The position numbers and the translations under genes were made by a program. The notes beneath the pieces are model-generated. The model saw only the letters and a program-made list of their open reading frames with translations. It ran no database searches and had not been told where the DNA came from. Below are positions 1-5,352 of a DNA stretch of 5,352 nucleotides, in pieces. The stretch spans positions 1 through 5,352 of the forward strand of contig JALTYW010000039.1 of the NCBI GenBank assembly GCA_027046415.1, read 5' to 3'. Numbering within the stretch: position 1 is the first letter of the stretch; each line of letters opens with the position of its first letter. Source of the stretch: Sulfurovum sp. (GTDB lineage: Bacteria; Campylobacterota; Campylobacteria; Campylobacterales; Sulfurovaceae).

Positions 1-736
1 CGATTTTGAAACAGGACTTGTGATTACCTGTGACGGAGGGAGTCTGGAGCGCTTTGGTGTCGATCTCTCAGATCGGGAGATTATCAACATTGACCACCAT
101 CACAGTAACGACCGCTTTGGAACGGTTAATGTGGTCATTACTGAATATGCCTCTGCATCACAGGTAGCTTATAGACTTTTCGAAAAATTTGCAACCATCA
201 CACCGGAGAGCGCACTCTGTTTCTATACAGCGCTGCTTTCAGATACACTCTATTTTACCACCTCTTCAGTCAATGCAGAAGTGTTTGAAGTTGCAAGGGA
301 GCTTATCTCCTGTGGTGTCGATCCTTCTGAAGTGGCGCACAATCTGACACAGAGACGTTCTCTCGCATCACTGCGTGTTTTGGAAAGAGCTCTGCATTCT
401 CTCTCCTTATACATGGAAGGGAATGTTGCTGTTATGCATATTAGTAAATCCGACCGCATGGCAACAGGTGCTACGATGCCTGATATGGACGGAATTGTTG
501 ATCATGCACGCTCATTGGCGGTTGTCAGAATCGCTGTTTTGATGATCGAGCTGGATGACGGAGGCATAAAGATCTCTTTCCGGGGAAAGCAGTGTGATGT
601 TTCAAAACTTGCTGCTGTATTTGGCGGCGGGGGACATAAGGAGGCAGCGGGTGTGACACTGAAAGAAGCCCAAACACAAGAAATAATAGATACAATTTTG
701 GAGAACATCTCTACATTAGGATTGATACATGGCTAG
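1..736 (+). CDS. DHH/DHHA1-family phosphoesterase, NrnA-like (5' end outside window)
   Basis: Probable nanoRNase / pAp phosphatase of the NrnA type, a cytoplasmic enzyme that degrades 2-5-nt RNA fragments and/or 3'-phosphoadenosine 5'-phosphate using two metal ions. The frame is open from base 2 (D-F-E-T-G-L-V-I-T-C-D), so the GTG at 20 is an internal valine and not the start. Visible motifs are the metal-site Asp in VITCDGG (about 32-34), the signature DHH at 92-100 followed by HSNDRFG, the later Asp in ALLSDTLYF (242-244), and the DHHA1 substrate-binding glycine motif GGGGHKEAAG at 623-652. About 244 residues are visible; NrnA-type proteins are usually about 320, so roughly 75-80 residues with the first HxDxD-like motif are missing only because of the window edge. 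The stop at 734-736 overlaps the next gene by 8 nt. The family is clear; the exact substrate (oligoRNA, pAp or a cyclic-dinucleotide product) cannot be read from this fragment. Confidence 0.9.
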   Translation, partial: DFETGLVITCDGGSLERFGVDLSDREIINIDHHHSNDRFGTVNVVITEYASASQVAYRLFEKFATITPESALCFYTALLSDTLYFTTSSVNAEVFEVARELISCGVDPSEVAHNLTQRRSLASLRVLERALHSLSLYMEGNVAVMHISKSDRMATGATMPDMDGIVDHARSLAVVRIAVLMIELDDGGIKISFRGKQCDVSKLAAVFGGGGHKEAAGVTLKEAQTQEIIDTILENISTLGLIHG

Positions 737-2132
737 AAGAGTAAAAAAAAGAGGCGGAAAAGGCGGATTGTTTGTGCTGTTGCTTATACTTGCGGCAGCT
801 GCAGCAGGTGCAGTCTACATCTATACCGCACCTGAGTTTGAACGAATCAAACCGGAGATCCATACGCCTGATCAGCTTTTTTGGAACAGAAAAGATCCGA
901 TCAAGATCAAACTGAGCGACAATGTAGGACTTAGCAGTTATGAAGTCACATTAAGTGACGGGAAACATAGTCTAAAAGTAGGACAGGGACCGATCGAAGG
1001 AAAAGAGAAAACAGTTTTTGTGAAGTACCCAAAAAGCAAGGTGCTTGACTCGAAGTCGAAACATTTCCTTTTGACAGTAACGGTGACAGACAAAAGCCTC
1101 TGGAATCTCTTCCGCGGCAACACTGCCCAAAAGAAGATTGATATCAAGATTGACTACAAACGACCGAATGTCAATGTAATTGCTAATTCACGCATGATCA
1201 ATCAGGGCGGTTCTGCACTGGTTGTCTTTCAGGCTCAGGATGAAAACCTTGACAAACTGTATGTAAAAGCTAACAATAATATATTCAAACCGGAACCCTA
1301 TAAAAAGGAGGGCTATTATGCTGTCTTGGTAGCATGGCCGTTTACGGACGACTCTTTTGATGCGAAGATTGTCGCAACCGATCTTGCCGGTAACAAAAGA
1401 GAGACACATATCCCATTCTATCACGGCAATCCAAGATACAGAGTTTCCAAAATACGCGCTACAGACAAGTTTATTGACGGCAAAATTACTGATCTTGCAT
1501 CGAGTGACCTGGAATATGCCGGTATTGAGGATAGATTGGAAAAACTTAAAGCGATCAATGAGACGATGCGTTTGAAAAATGAAGCACTGATTCACAAACT
1601 GAGCCGACACGTCTCTGACGAGATGATAGATACTTGGCAAATCAAGCGTTTCTATCCGCTGAAAAATGGAAAAAAAGTTGCCAGTTTCGGTGATCACAGA
1701 TACTACTACTATAAAGATAAAAACAATATCGTTTCCGAATCCTACCATGTCGGGTATGACCTTGCCAGCACAAAAATGGCAGATGTGATCGCCTCCAATC
1801 CCGGAACAGTGGTCTTTGCAGATGAAAACGGTATTTATGGCAATATGCCGATGATTGACCATGGATTGGGGCTTTATACGCTCTACGGACACTGCTCACA
1901 GTTGCTTGTGAAAGAGGGAGATGAGGTGCATGCAGGTCAGGTGATCGCCAAAACCGGAATGACTGGTCTGGCGCTTGGAGACCATTTGCATTTTGGTATG
2001 CTGGTTCAGGGTATTGAGGTCAGACCTGTAGAGTGGTTTGACAGAAAATGGATCAAGAAGTTTATCGATAATGTGTTCAAAGAAGCGGACAAGATCATTT
2101 CGCCAAAAGAGAAAGATGCCAAGCAAGGATAA
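729..2132 (+). CDS. Membrane-anchored M23 (LytM-type) peptidoglycan metallopeptidase
   Basis: A zinc endopeptidase expected to cut peptidoglycan cross-links or stems in the periplasm. The 467-residue protein starts with a basic stretch (MARRVKKRGGKGG), then one hydrophobic segment at about 14-33, probably an uncleaved anchor with the rest periplasmic. Residues about 38-145 and 146-232 look like two Ig-like beta domains (DNVGLSSYEVTL and the typical ATDLAGNK ending). Residues about 258-300 are helical and charged, and the M23 domain spans about 315-440. Its active site is complete: H340 and D344 (HVGYD), H388 (YGHCS), and H419/H421 (HLHFG). The start ATG lies in the stop region of the DHH gene (8-nt overlap) with AGGA at 718-721 as a weak Shine-Dalgarno, so translation is probably coupled. 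The following gene is lpxC, as for the C. jejuni homologue Cj0131 as I recall. Cleavage specificity is unknown. Confidence 0.93.
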   Translation: MARRVKKRGGKGGLFVLLLILAAAAAGAVYIYTAPEFERIKPEIHTPDQLFWNRKDPIKIKLSDNVGLSSYEVTLSDGKHSLKVGQGPIEGKEKTVFVKYPKSKVLDSKSKHFLLTVTVTDKSLWNLFRGNTAQKKIDIKIDYKRPNVNVIANSRMINQGGSALVVFQAQDENLDKLYVKANNNIFKPEPYKKEGYYAVLVAWPFTDDSFDAKIVATDLAGNKRETHIPFYHGNPRYRVSKIRATDKFIDGKITDLASSDLEYAGIEDRLEKLKAINETMRLKNEALIHKLSRHVSDEMIDTWQIKRFYPLKNGKKVASFGDHRYYYYKDKNNIVSESYHVGYDLASTKMADVIASNPGTVVFADENGIYGNMPMIDHGLGLYTLYGHCSQLLVKEGDEVHAGQVIAKTGMTGLALGDHLHFGMLVQGIEVRPVEWFDRKWIKKFIDNVFKEADKIISPKEKDAKQG

Positions 2133-2176
2133 TTTACTTTTATAAAAAAAAGGTAAAATTGCAAGATAGCGAACAG

Positions 2177-2205
2177 TTGTATTTCTTTATATTTTATAGT
2201 ATAAT
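2177..2205 (+). promoter_or_regulatory. Probable sigma70 promoter for lpxC-tsaB-thrB
   Basis: A perfect -10 hexamer TATAAT lies at 2200-2205 and TTGTAT at 2177-2182, separated by exactly 17 nt. The -35 matches only the TTG of the consensus, which is usual in epsilonproteobacteria, where T-rich DNA upstream of the -10 replaces a strong -35; the spacer here is T-rich. Transcription would start near 2212, giving a leader of about 38 nt before the ATG at 2250. A second weaker candidate (GGTAAAAT, -10 at 2154-2159) lies upstream in the same 117-nt gap. Prediction from sequence only. Confidence 0.6.
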
Positions 2206-2234
2206 GTGCACAGAAGACGATAAAATTTGCAGGA

Positions 2235-2240
2235 AAGGAG
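2235..2240 (+). promoter_or_regulatory. Ribosome binding site that decides the lpxC start
   Basis: AAGGAG is 9 nt before the ATG at 2250 but only 3 nt before the in-frame GTG at 2244. Normal spacing therefore selects the ATG. Confidence 0.75.
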
Positions 2241-2249
2241 AGGGTGCGA

Positions 2250-3134
2250 ATGCAGCAGCGGACAATTAAAAAACCTGTTGAAGTCGTAGGAATCGGGCTG
2301 CACAAAGGTGAACCGATCAGACTCCGTCTGGAACCGCTTGGTGCCAATGCCGGTATCGTATTCTACCGTGAAGATCTGGCACTGAGTATTCCACTCTCTC
2401 CCGATTCTGTGATCGATACAAGAATGGCGACAGTCATAGGGAATGAGAAAGGGTTTATCTCTACAATAGAGCACTTCCTCTCTGCTGTTTATGCCTATGG
2501 TATCGATAATCTTAGGGTTGTTGTCAACGGTAACGAAATGCCGGTTATGGATGGTTCTGCCATCTCTTTCTGCCTCCTGCTTGATGAAGCGGGTATCGAA
2601 GAGCTGACTGAGTCTAAAAAGATCATTCGGGTTACAAAAGAGATTGAGGTGAAAGAGGGAGAGAAATTTGTCCGTCTTTCACCGGCAGATCATGCATCGT
2701 TTGATTTTAGGATCAAGTTTGACCACCCTGTTATAGGCGAACAGTCGCAGCGGTTTGTCTTTGGTACACACAGCTTTATCGATGAGATCGCAAGGGCAAG
2801 GACATTTGGGTTTGCAAAAGATATACAGTATCTGCAGAGCCAAAATCTTGCACTGGGAGCGAGTCTTCAGAACGCAATCGGGCTGGATGACCATAAAGTA
2901 CTCAACCCAGAGGGGCTCCGTTTTGAAAACGAGTTCGCCCGGCACAAAGTGCTTGATGCCATGGGAGATATGATGGTCTCCGGCCATAACATACTCGGGT
3001 ATTATGAATCGTTTGCTGGCAGCCATAACCTCAACTACCAGCTTACTTCCAAACTCCTCTCCGACAGCAGAAACTATGAGCTTGTCGCTGTCAAATCATT
3101 ACAAAGCAGAGCATTTGCAAAAAGCTTTGCCTAA
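2250..3134 (+). CDS. lpxC: UDP-3-O-acyl-N-acetylglucosamine deacetylase LpxC
   Basis: Catalyses the first committed step of lipid A synthesis, the zinc-dependent deacetylation of UDP-3-O-acyl-GlcNAc in the cytoplasm. The 294-residue protein begins MQQRTIKKPVEVVGIGLHKG, the usual LpxC N-terminus. Counting from this ATG, the active site is intact: E74-H75 in STIEHFLSA (general base and zinc ligand), H232 and D236 in RHKVLDAMGD (zinc ligands), and H259 in FAGSHN (catalytic His). Also present are the FDHPVIG segment and the RARTFGF motif. Length is normal for the family. An in-frame GTG at 2244 would add two residues but sits too close to the AAGGAG ribosome site. The gene has its own promoter in the gap before it and overlaps the tsaB-like gene, suggesting co-transcription with tsaB and thrB. 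It implies an organism with a lipopolysaccharide or lipooligosaccharide outer membrane. Confidence 0.98.
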   Translation: MQQRTIKKPVEVVGIGLHKGEPIRLRLEPLGANAGIVFYREDLALSIPLSPDSVIDTRMATVIGNEKGFISTIEHFLSAVYAYGIDNLRVVVNGNEMPVMDGSAISFCLLLDEAGIEELTESKKIIRVTKEIEVKEGEKFVRLSPADHASFDFRIKFDHPVIGEQSQRFVFGTHSFIDEIARARTFGFAKDIQYLQSQNLALGASLQNAIGLDDHKVLNPEGLRFENEFARHKVLDAMGDMMVSGHNILGYYESFAGSHNLNYQLTSKLLSDSRNYELVAVKSLQSRAFAKSFA

Positions 3135-3585
3135 AGTTACACTGGTCGTACTTTCCATTGCTTCACCGATGCAGATCGGTGTCTATGGAGAGAATGGGAC
3201 ACTGATAGATACCATAGAGAGTGACCAAAAAACATCAGATATACTGCTTCCTATACTGACAGCTCTGCTGGAGAAGTATGATGTGCGAGAGATTGTCTAT
3301 ACGCGTGGCCCCGGTTCCTACATGGCGATCAAACTTACCTATGTGATGCTAAAGACAATTGAGATCGTGAGAGGGATACGCTGCCGTGGGTGCAGTGCTT
3401 TTGTCTTTAACGGGGGTAAACCGATCAAAGCGGTTGGCAATCTCTATTTTATCAAGGAAAAAGAGACTATAATTACAAAAAAACTTGAGCAGCCGGTCAA
3501 TGCACAATTTGTGTTGCCACACAGTATTCATGATCTTGAGATAGATGAAGAGTCGACCCCGGCATATAATCTGCCGGCTGTTTAG
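3127..3585 (+). CDS. tsaB: Short, divergent TsaB-like protein (t6A tRNA modification)
   Basis: Probable TsaB, the non-catalytic ASKHA-fold partner of TsaD in making N6-threonylcarbamoyladenosine at tRNA position 37. Evidence is the first strands ([21 protein letters not shown]), the helix with [19 protein letters not shown], and [19 protein letters not shown], which aligns with the family's GRGPGSFTGxRxG helix. It is only about 152 residues, against about 230 in E. coli, so most of the C-terminal subdomain is absent, and the FTGxR part is replaced by YMAIK. The start is uncertain. TTG at 3127 places the first strand as in the family and gives an 8-nt overlap with lpxC. TTG at 3115 or ATG at 3076 are alternatives; the latter adds residues encoded opposite the lpxC end that do not resemble the fold. 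No clear ribosome site is visible, so translation may be coupled to lpxC termination. From memory, Cj0133/HP1051 hold the same position. The function is inferred. Confidence 0.68.
   Translation: MPKVTLVVLSIASPMQIGVYGENGTLIDTIESDQKTSDILLPILTALLEKYDVREIVYTRGPGSYMAIKLTYVMLKTIEIVRGIRCRGCSAFVFNGGKPIKAVGNLYFIKEKETIITKKLEQPVNAQFVLPHSIHDLEIDEESTPAYNLPAV
3559..3577 (+). repeat. Small inverted repeat with TATAAT in its loop, end of the tsaB-like gene
   Basis: CCGGCA (3559-3564) and TGCCGG (3572-3577) form a perfect 6-bp stem around the loop TATAATC. It lies within the last codons of the tsaB-like gene, 23 nt before the thrB start. There is no T-run after it, so it is not a rho-independent terminator. 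The loop holds a perfect -10 hexamer (3565-3570), but it is coded by Tyr-Asn (TAT AAT), and the matching -35 position (3542-3547, TAGATG) is poor. The inverted repeat itself is certain; a role is unproven. Confidence 0.4.
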
Positions 3586-3599
3586 CGGAAGAAGTCACT

Positions 3600-4481
3600 A
3601 TGTTTGTAAGCGTCCCAGCCACTTCGGCAAACCTTGGTCCCGGTTTTGATACACTTGGTCTTGCTGTAGATTTGAGAAATGAAATTATCATCAAACCCTC
3701 CAAATTTTTGAGCATCTCTACACATGGGGAGGGCTCTGACAACCCCAAAATCAAAAAAAACACCCTCTTTTTAAATATTTTCAATGAAAACTACAAGCGT
3801 CTTGCCGGACGTATGGACAACTTCCGTTTCGAGTTTCATAACCGGATACCAATCTCCAGAGGTCTGGGCAGTTCCTCGGCTGTGATCGTTGCAGCACTGA
3901 GCGCTGCCTATACGACTGCAGGGGTGCGCTATAACAAACGGGAGATTCTTAATCAGGCGCTGCGCTATGAACATCACCCTGACAACATTACACCTGCAGT
4001 GATGGGCGGTTTCAATGTTGCCTGTGTGGAAGGGGACAGGGTGTACAGCAAAAAGCGCAGGCTTCCAGACTACCTGAAAGCGGTTGTTGTTGTACCCAAC
4101 CGTACGATTTCTACTGCAAAATCCCGTACTGTACTGCCAAAAATGTACAGAAAGGAGGAGACGGTATACTCCCTCTCCCGTGCAGCGTACATGACGGCAC
4201 TCTTCATGAGCGAGTCATGGGATCTGCTCAGGATCGCCTCCAAAGATAAACTGCATCAGGCACGAAGAATGAAGATGATGCCGGAGCTTTTTGAAGTACA
4301 GAAAGTCGCACTGAAAAATGGTGCGATCATGAGTACACTTTCCGGTTCGGGATCAACCTTTTTTAACCTTGTGTATGAGAAGGATGCACAAAAGATCCAC
4401 CAGGCACTTCAATCCCGATTTCCCCAGTTTCGCGTATTTACACTCTCCCTTGACAATAATGGAGTGGTGACTAGGAGCTGA
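3600..4481 (+). CDS. thrB: Homoserine kinase ThrB (GHMP kinase family)
   Basis: Phosphorylates L-homoserine with ATP to O-phospho-L-homoserine, the step before threonine synthase. The 293-residue protein has all GHMP motifs in order: [15 protein letters not shown] at 6-20 (substrate side), [11 protein letters not shown] at 84-94 (phosphate-binding loop), the homoserine-kinase stretch [14 protein letters not shown] at 124-137, and STLSGSGST at 245-253 near the C-terminus. Length is typical (about 290-320). The ATG has GGAAG at 3587-3591 as ribosome site with an 8-nt spacer, 14 nt after the tsaB-like stop, so it is probably the last gene of the lpxC unit. No threonine/isoleucine-rich leader peptide or attenuator is visible upstream, unlike the enterobacterial thr operon, so expression probably follows the housekeeping promoter. 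Threonine genes are not clustered here. Confidence 0.97.
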   Translation: MFVSVPATSANLGPGFDTLGLAVDLRNEIIIKPSKFLSISTHGEGSDNPKIKKNTLFLNIFNENYKRLAGRMDNFRFEFHNRIPISRGLGSSSAVIVAALSAAYTTAGVRYNKREILNQALRYEHHPDNITPAVMGGFNVACVEGDRVYSKKRRLPDYLKAVVVVPNRTISTAKSRTVLPKMYRKEETVYSLSRAAYMTALFMSESWDLLRIASKDKLHQARRMKMMPELFEVQKVALKNGAIMSTLSGSGSTFFNLVYEKDAQKIHQALQSRFPQFRVFTLSLDNNGVVTRS

Positions 4482-4501
4482 GATGCTCTTAATCTCTTTT
4501 T
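4480..4501 (+). terminator. Weak candidate terminator after thrB
   Basis: GAGAT (4480-4484) can pair with ATCTC (4492-4496) around a 7-nt loop, followed directly by TTTTT (4497-4501). The stem is only 5 bp and AT-containing. A competing hairpin, AGGAGC (4473-4478) with GCTCTT (4485-4490), uses part of the same bases. The T-run is equally explained as the T-rich region upstream of the following -10. Termination would at best be partial. Confidence 0.2.
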
Positions 4502-4510
4502 GGGTATAAT
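4501..4510 (+). promoter_or_regulatory. Probable -10 promoter element for ylxR-infB
   Basis: TGGGTATAAT contains a perfect -10 hexamer at 4505-4510, with G at the -14 position and a T-run before it, the typical epsilonproteobacterial sigma70 pattern without a -35. Only 4 nt separate it from the ylxR ATG at 4515, so the predicted transcript start (about 4515-4518) falls on the start codon itself. Confidence 0.55.
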
Positions 4511-4514
4511 ACCG

Positions 4515-4757
4515 ATGAAAAAATCACAGCCTATACGAATGTGCATCGCTTGCCGAAGCAGACATCCTCAATATACTCTGATCCGACTTAAACAGGTAGG
4601 TAACGAAATAACAGCATACGATGGTACGGGAAGAAGTTTTTATCTGTGCCGTGATTGTATTCAAAATGAAAAAAAGACCAAAGGCTTAGTGAAGCGTTTC
4701 AAACAGGACGAAGAACGGTTTTCTAAGCTTTTAAAGGAGTTAATCAATAATGGATAA
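4515..4757 (+). CDS. YlxR/RnpM family RNA-binding protein (DUF448)
   Basis: A small cytoplasmic protein of the YlxR family, which in Firmicutes has been linked to modulation of RNase P (hence RnpM); its role in this lineage is not established. The 80 residues begin MKKSQPIRMCIACRSRHPQ, the usual family opening. LIRLK and DGTGRSFYLCRDC follow, matching the family's D..GRGAYxC segment with RGAY changed to RSFY. Two CxxC pairs, C10/C13 and C45/C48, could bind zinc; this is inference. The C-terminus is basic and helical (KKTKGLVKRFKQ). ATG 4515 is chosen because it starts the conserved region. The in-frame TTG at 4500 would lie within the promoter's T-run and -10. No Shine-Dalgarno precedes ATG 4515, and the -10 is 4 nt upstream. 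Position directly before infB is the classic context for this family. It overlaps infB by 8 nt. Confidence 0.9.
   Translation: MKKSQPIRMCIACRSRHPQYTLIRLKQVGNEITAYDGTGRSFYLCRDCIQNEKKTKGLVKRFKQDEERFSKLLKELINNG
4733..4739 (+). promoter_or_regulatory. Strong ribosome binding site of infB inside ylxR
   Basis: AAAGGAG lies 10 nt before the infB ATG at 4750 and within the last codons of ylxR. IF-2 can thus be translated efficiently even though its start overlaps the ylxR stop, and independently of the weak or absent ylxR ribosome site. Confidence 0.75.
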
Positions 4758-5352
4758 AGTAAAAATCCAAGAAGTAGCAGAAGAAGCGGGATTGTCAAAC
4801 AGTGAATTGCTTGAAAAAGCAAAAGATCTCGGGTTTGATGTAAAAGCGGCAAACAGTACGATCAGTCTGGAAAATGCCGGTATTCTCGTAGACTATGCTA
4901 TCAGCGGCACCCTTCCAAAAGGCTTCAAAAAGCCCGGTGCGAAAAAGAAAGTGACAGTTGTCAAGAAAGCCAAGGAAGAGAACGCTGTCAAAGCGGATGA
5001 AACTCCAAAAGCAGAAGAAACAGAAGTAAAAGCTGAACCTGCAGAGCCTAAAAAGGCTGTTGAGACTGAAATACCTGAAGCGGAGAAAACACCTGAAGTG
5101 GAAACGGTTTCGGAAGCAGAAGTACCGACACCGGCACCAAAAGAGGTAAAAAAACGCAAAGGTATTTCTGTAGTCAGTAAAAAGTCTGAACCGCAGACGG
5201 AAGCTTCCAAAGCAGAAGCGGAAAACAAGCCAAAGCGCAAAACACTCTCACGTTCAGGTATTAAAATTGTCAGAAAAGCAAAACCGGCACCGTCCAGAGC
5301 TGCAACAAAAATTTCCATGACAGATGCTTCAACACCTGCACCTTCTAAAAAG
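4750..5352 (+). CDS. infB: Translation initiation factor IF-2, N-terminal part (3' end outside window)
   Basis: IF-2 is the GTPase that brings fMet-tRNA to the 30S subunit and promotes 50S joining. Only the first 201 codons are in the window and the frame stays open to the end. Residues 1 to about 53 (MDKVKIQEVAEEAGLSNSEL, then LLEKAKDLGFDVKAANSTIS) are a classic IF2_N domain. Residues about 58-201 are a low-complexity Lys/Glu/Ala/Pro linker, as is usual before the G domain. Within it a short basic motif recurs: KKKVTVVKKAK (65-75), GISVVSKK (138-145) and GIKIVRKAK (170-178). The G domain and tRNA-binding domain must lie downstream; family members in this group run to roughly 850-950 residues. 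The start has a strong AAAGGAG site and overlaps the ylxR stop (ATGGATAA). rbfA and rimP would be the expected next genes by synteny. Confidence 0.97.
   Translation, partial: MDKVKIQEVAEEAGLSNSELLEKAKDLGFDVKAANSTISLENAGILVDYAISGTLPKGFKKPGAKKKVTVVKKAKEENAVKADETPKAEETEVKAEPAEPKKAVETEIPEAEKTPEVETVSEAEVPTPAPKEVKKRKGISVVSKKSEPQTEASKAEAENKPKRKTLSRSGIKIVRKAKPAPSRAATKISMTDASTPAPSKK

Noticed and set aside
20..22. GTG as start of the DHH phosphoesterase
   Set aside because: The frame is open to the window edge and codes family-like sequence before this codon; the DHH domain needs further N-terminal residues, so the gene begins upstream of the window.
1188..1892. A 234-codon open frame on the - strand within the M23 gene
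   Set aside because: It lies fully antisense to a gene with a complete M23 active site. Its translation is rich in Ile, Phe, Val and His, as expected from complementing Asn/Lys/Asp codons, and shows no recognisable motif.
2131..2160. Imperfect AT-rich dyad after the M23 gene as a terminator
   Set aside because: The stem contains almost no GC pairs, has bulges, and is not followed by a T-run on the + strand.
2219..2226. GATAAAAT as a third lpxC -10 element
   Set aside because: It would place the transcript start at or inside the lpxC ribosome binding site.
3004..3078. ATG 3004 as start of the tsaB-like gene
   Set aside because: It would overlap lpxC by 131 nt, and the added residues come from lpxC coding sequence in another frame. 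The TsaB fold begins at about 3136.
4500..4514. TTG 4500 as start of ylxR
   Set aside because: It lies in the T-run and -10 element, lacks a ribosome site, and adds five residues (start plus GIIP) that precede the usual family N-terminus.
4893..5318. A 141-codon open frame on the - strand opposite infB
   Set aside because: Its Ser/Ala/Phe/Thr-rich sequence is the complement of the Lys/Glu/Ala-rich IF-2 linker, a compositional shadow.

Overview
The window is a stretch of bacterial housekeeping chromosome. It most likely comes from a campylobacterotal (epsilonproteobacterial) genome of the Sulfurovum/Sulfurimonas type. The reasons are protein character (a short divergent TsaB, the LpxC and IF-2 N-terminal sequences) and the gene order M23 peptidase - lpxC - tsaB-like - thrB - ylxR - infB. 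From memory, that order matches the Campylobacter jejuni Cj0131-Cj0136 block and, from lpxC to infB, Helicobacter pylori HP1052-HP1048. GC content looks by eye to be in the low to mid 40s, higher than in host-associated Campylobacter, but I did not compute it.

Layout: all seven genes are on the + strand and fill almost the whole window. Positions 1-736 hold the C-terminal three quarters of a DHH-family phosphoesterase (NrnA-like). It overlaps by 8 nt a membrane-anchored M23 (LytM) peptidoglycan peptidase with two probable Ig-like domains (729-2132). A 117-nt AT-rich gap (2133-2249) carries a good sigma70-type promoter for the second group: lpxC (2250-3134), a short TsaB-like gene (about 3127-3585) and thrB (3600-4481). 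A 33-nt gap then holds a perfect TATAAT directly before ylxR/rnpM (4515-4757), which overlaps infB by 8 nt (4750 to beyond the window end).

The genes serve separate core processes: nanoRNA/pAp turnover, cell-wall remodelling, lipid A synthesis, tRNA t6A modification, threonine synthesis, RNase P/translation-associated RNA binding, and translation initiation. Tight spacing and overlaps suggest two or three co-transcribed units. I see no mobile elements, CRISPR, RNA genes or phage genes, and no gap over 300 nt without a gene. I found no previously undescribed system. The points worth a second look are start-site and promoter details (a possible leaderless ylxR mRNA, a recurrent 8-nt gene overlap, start corrections for lpxC and tsaB), the reduced TsaB, and a repeated basic motif in the IF-2 N-terminal region.
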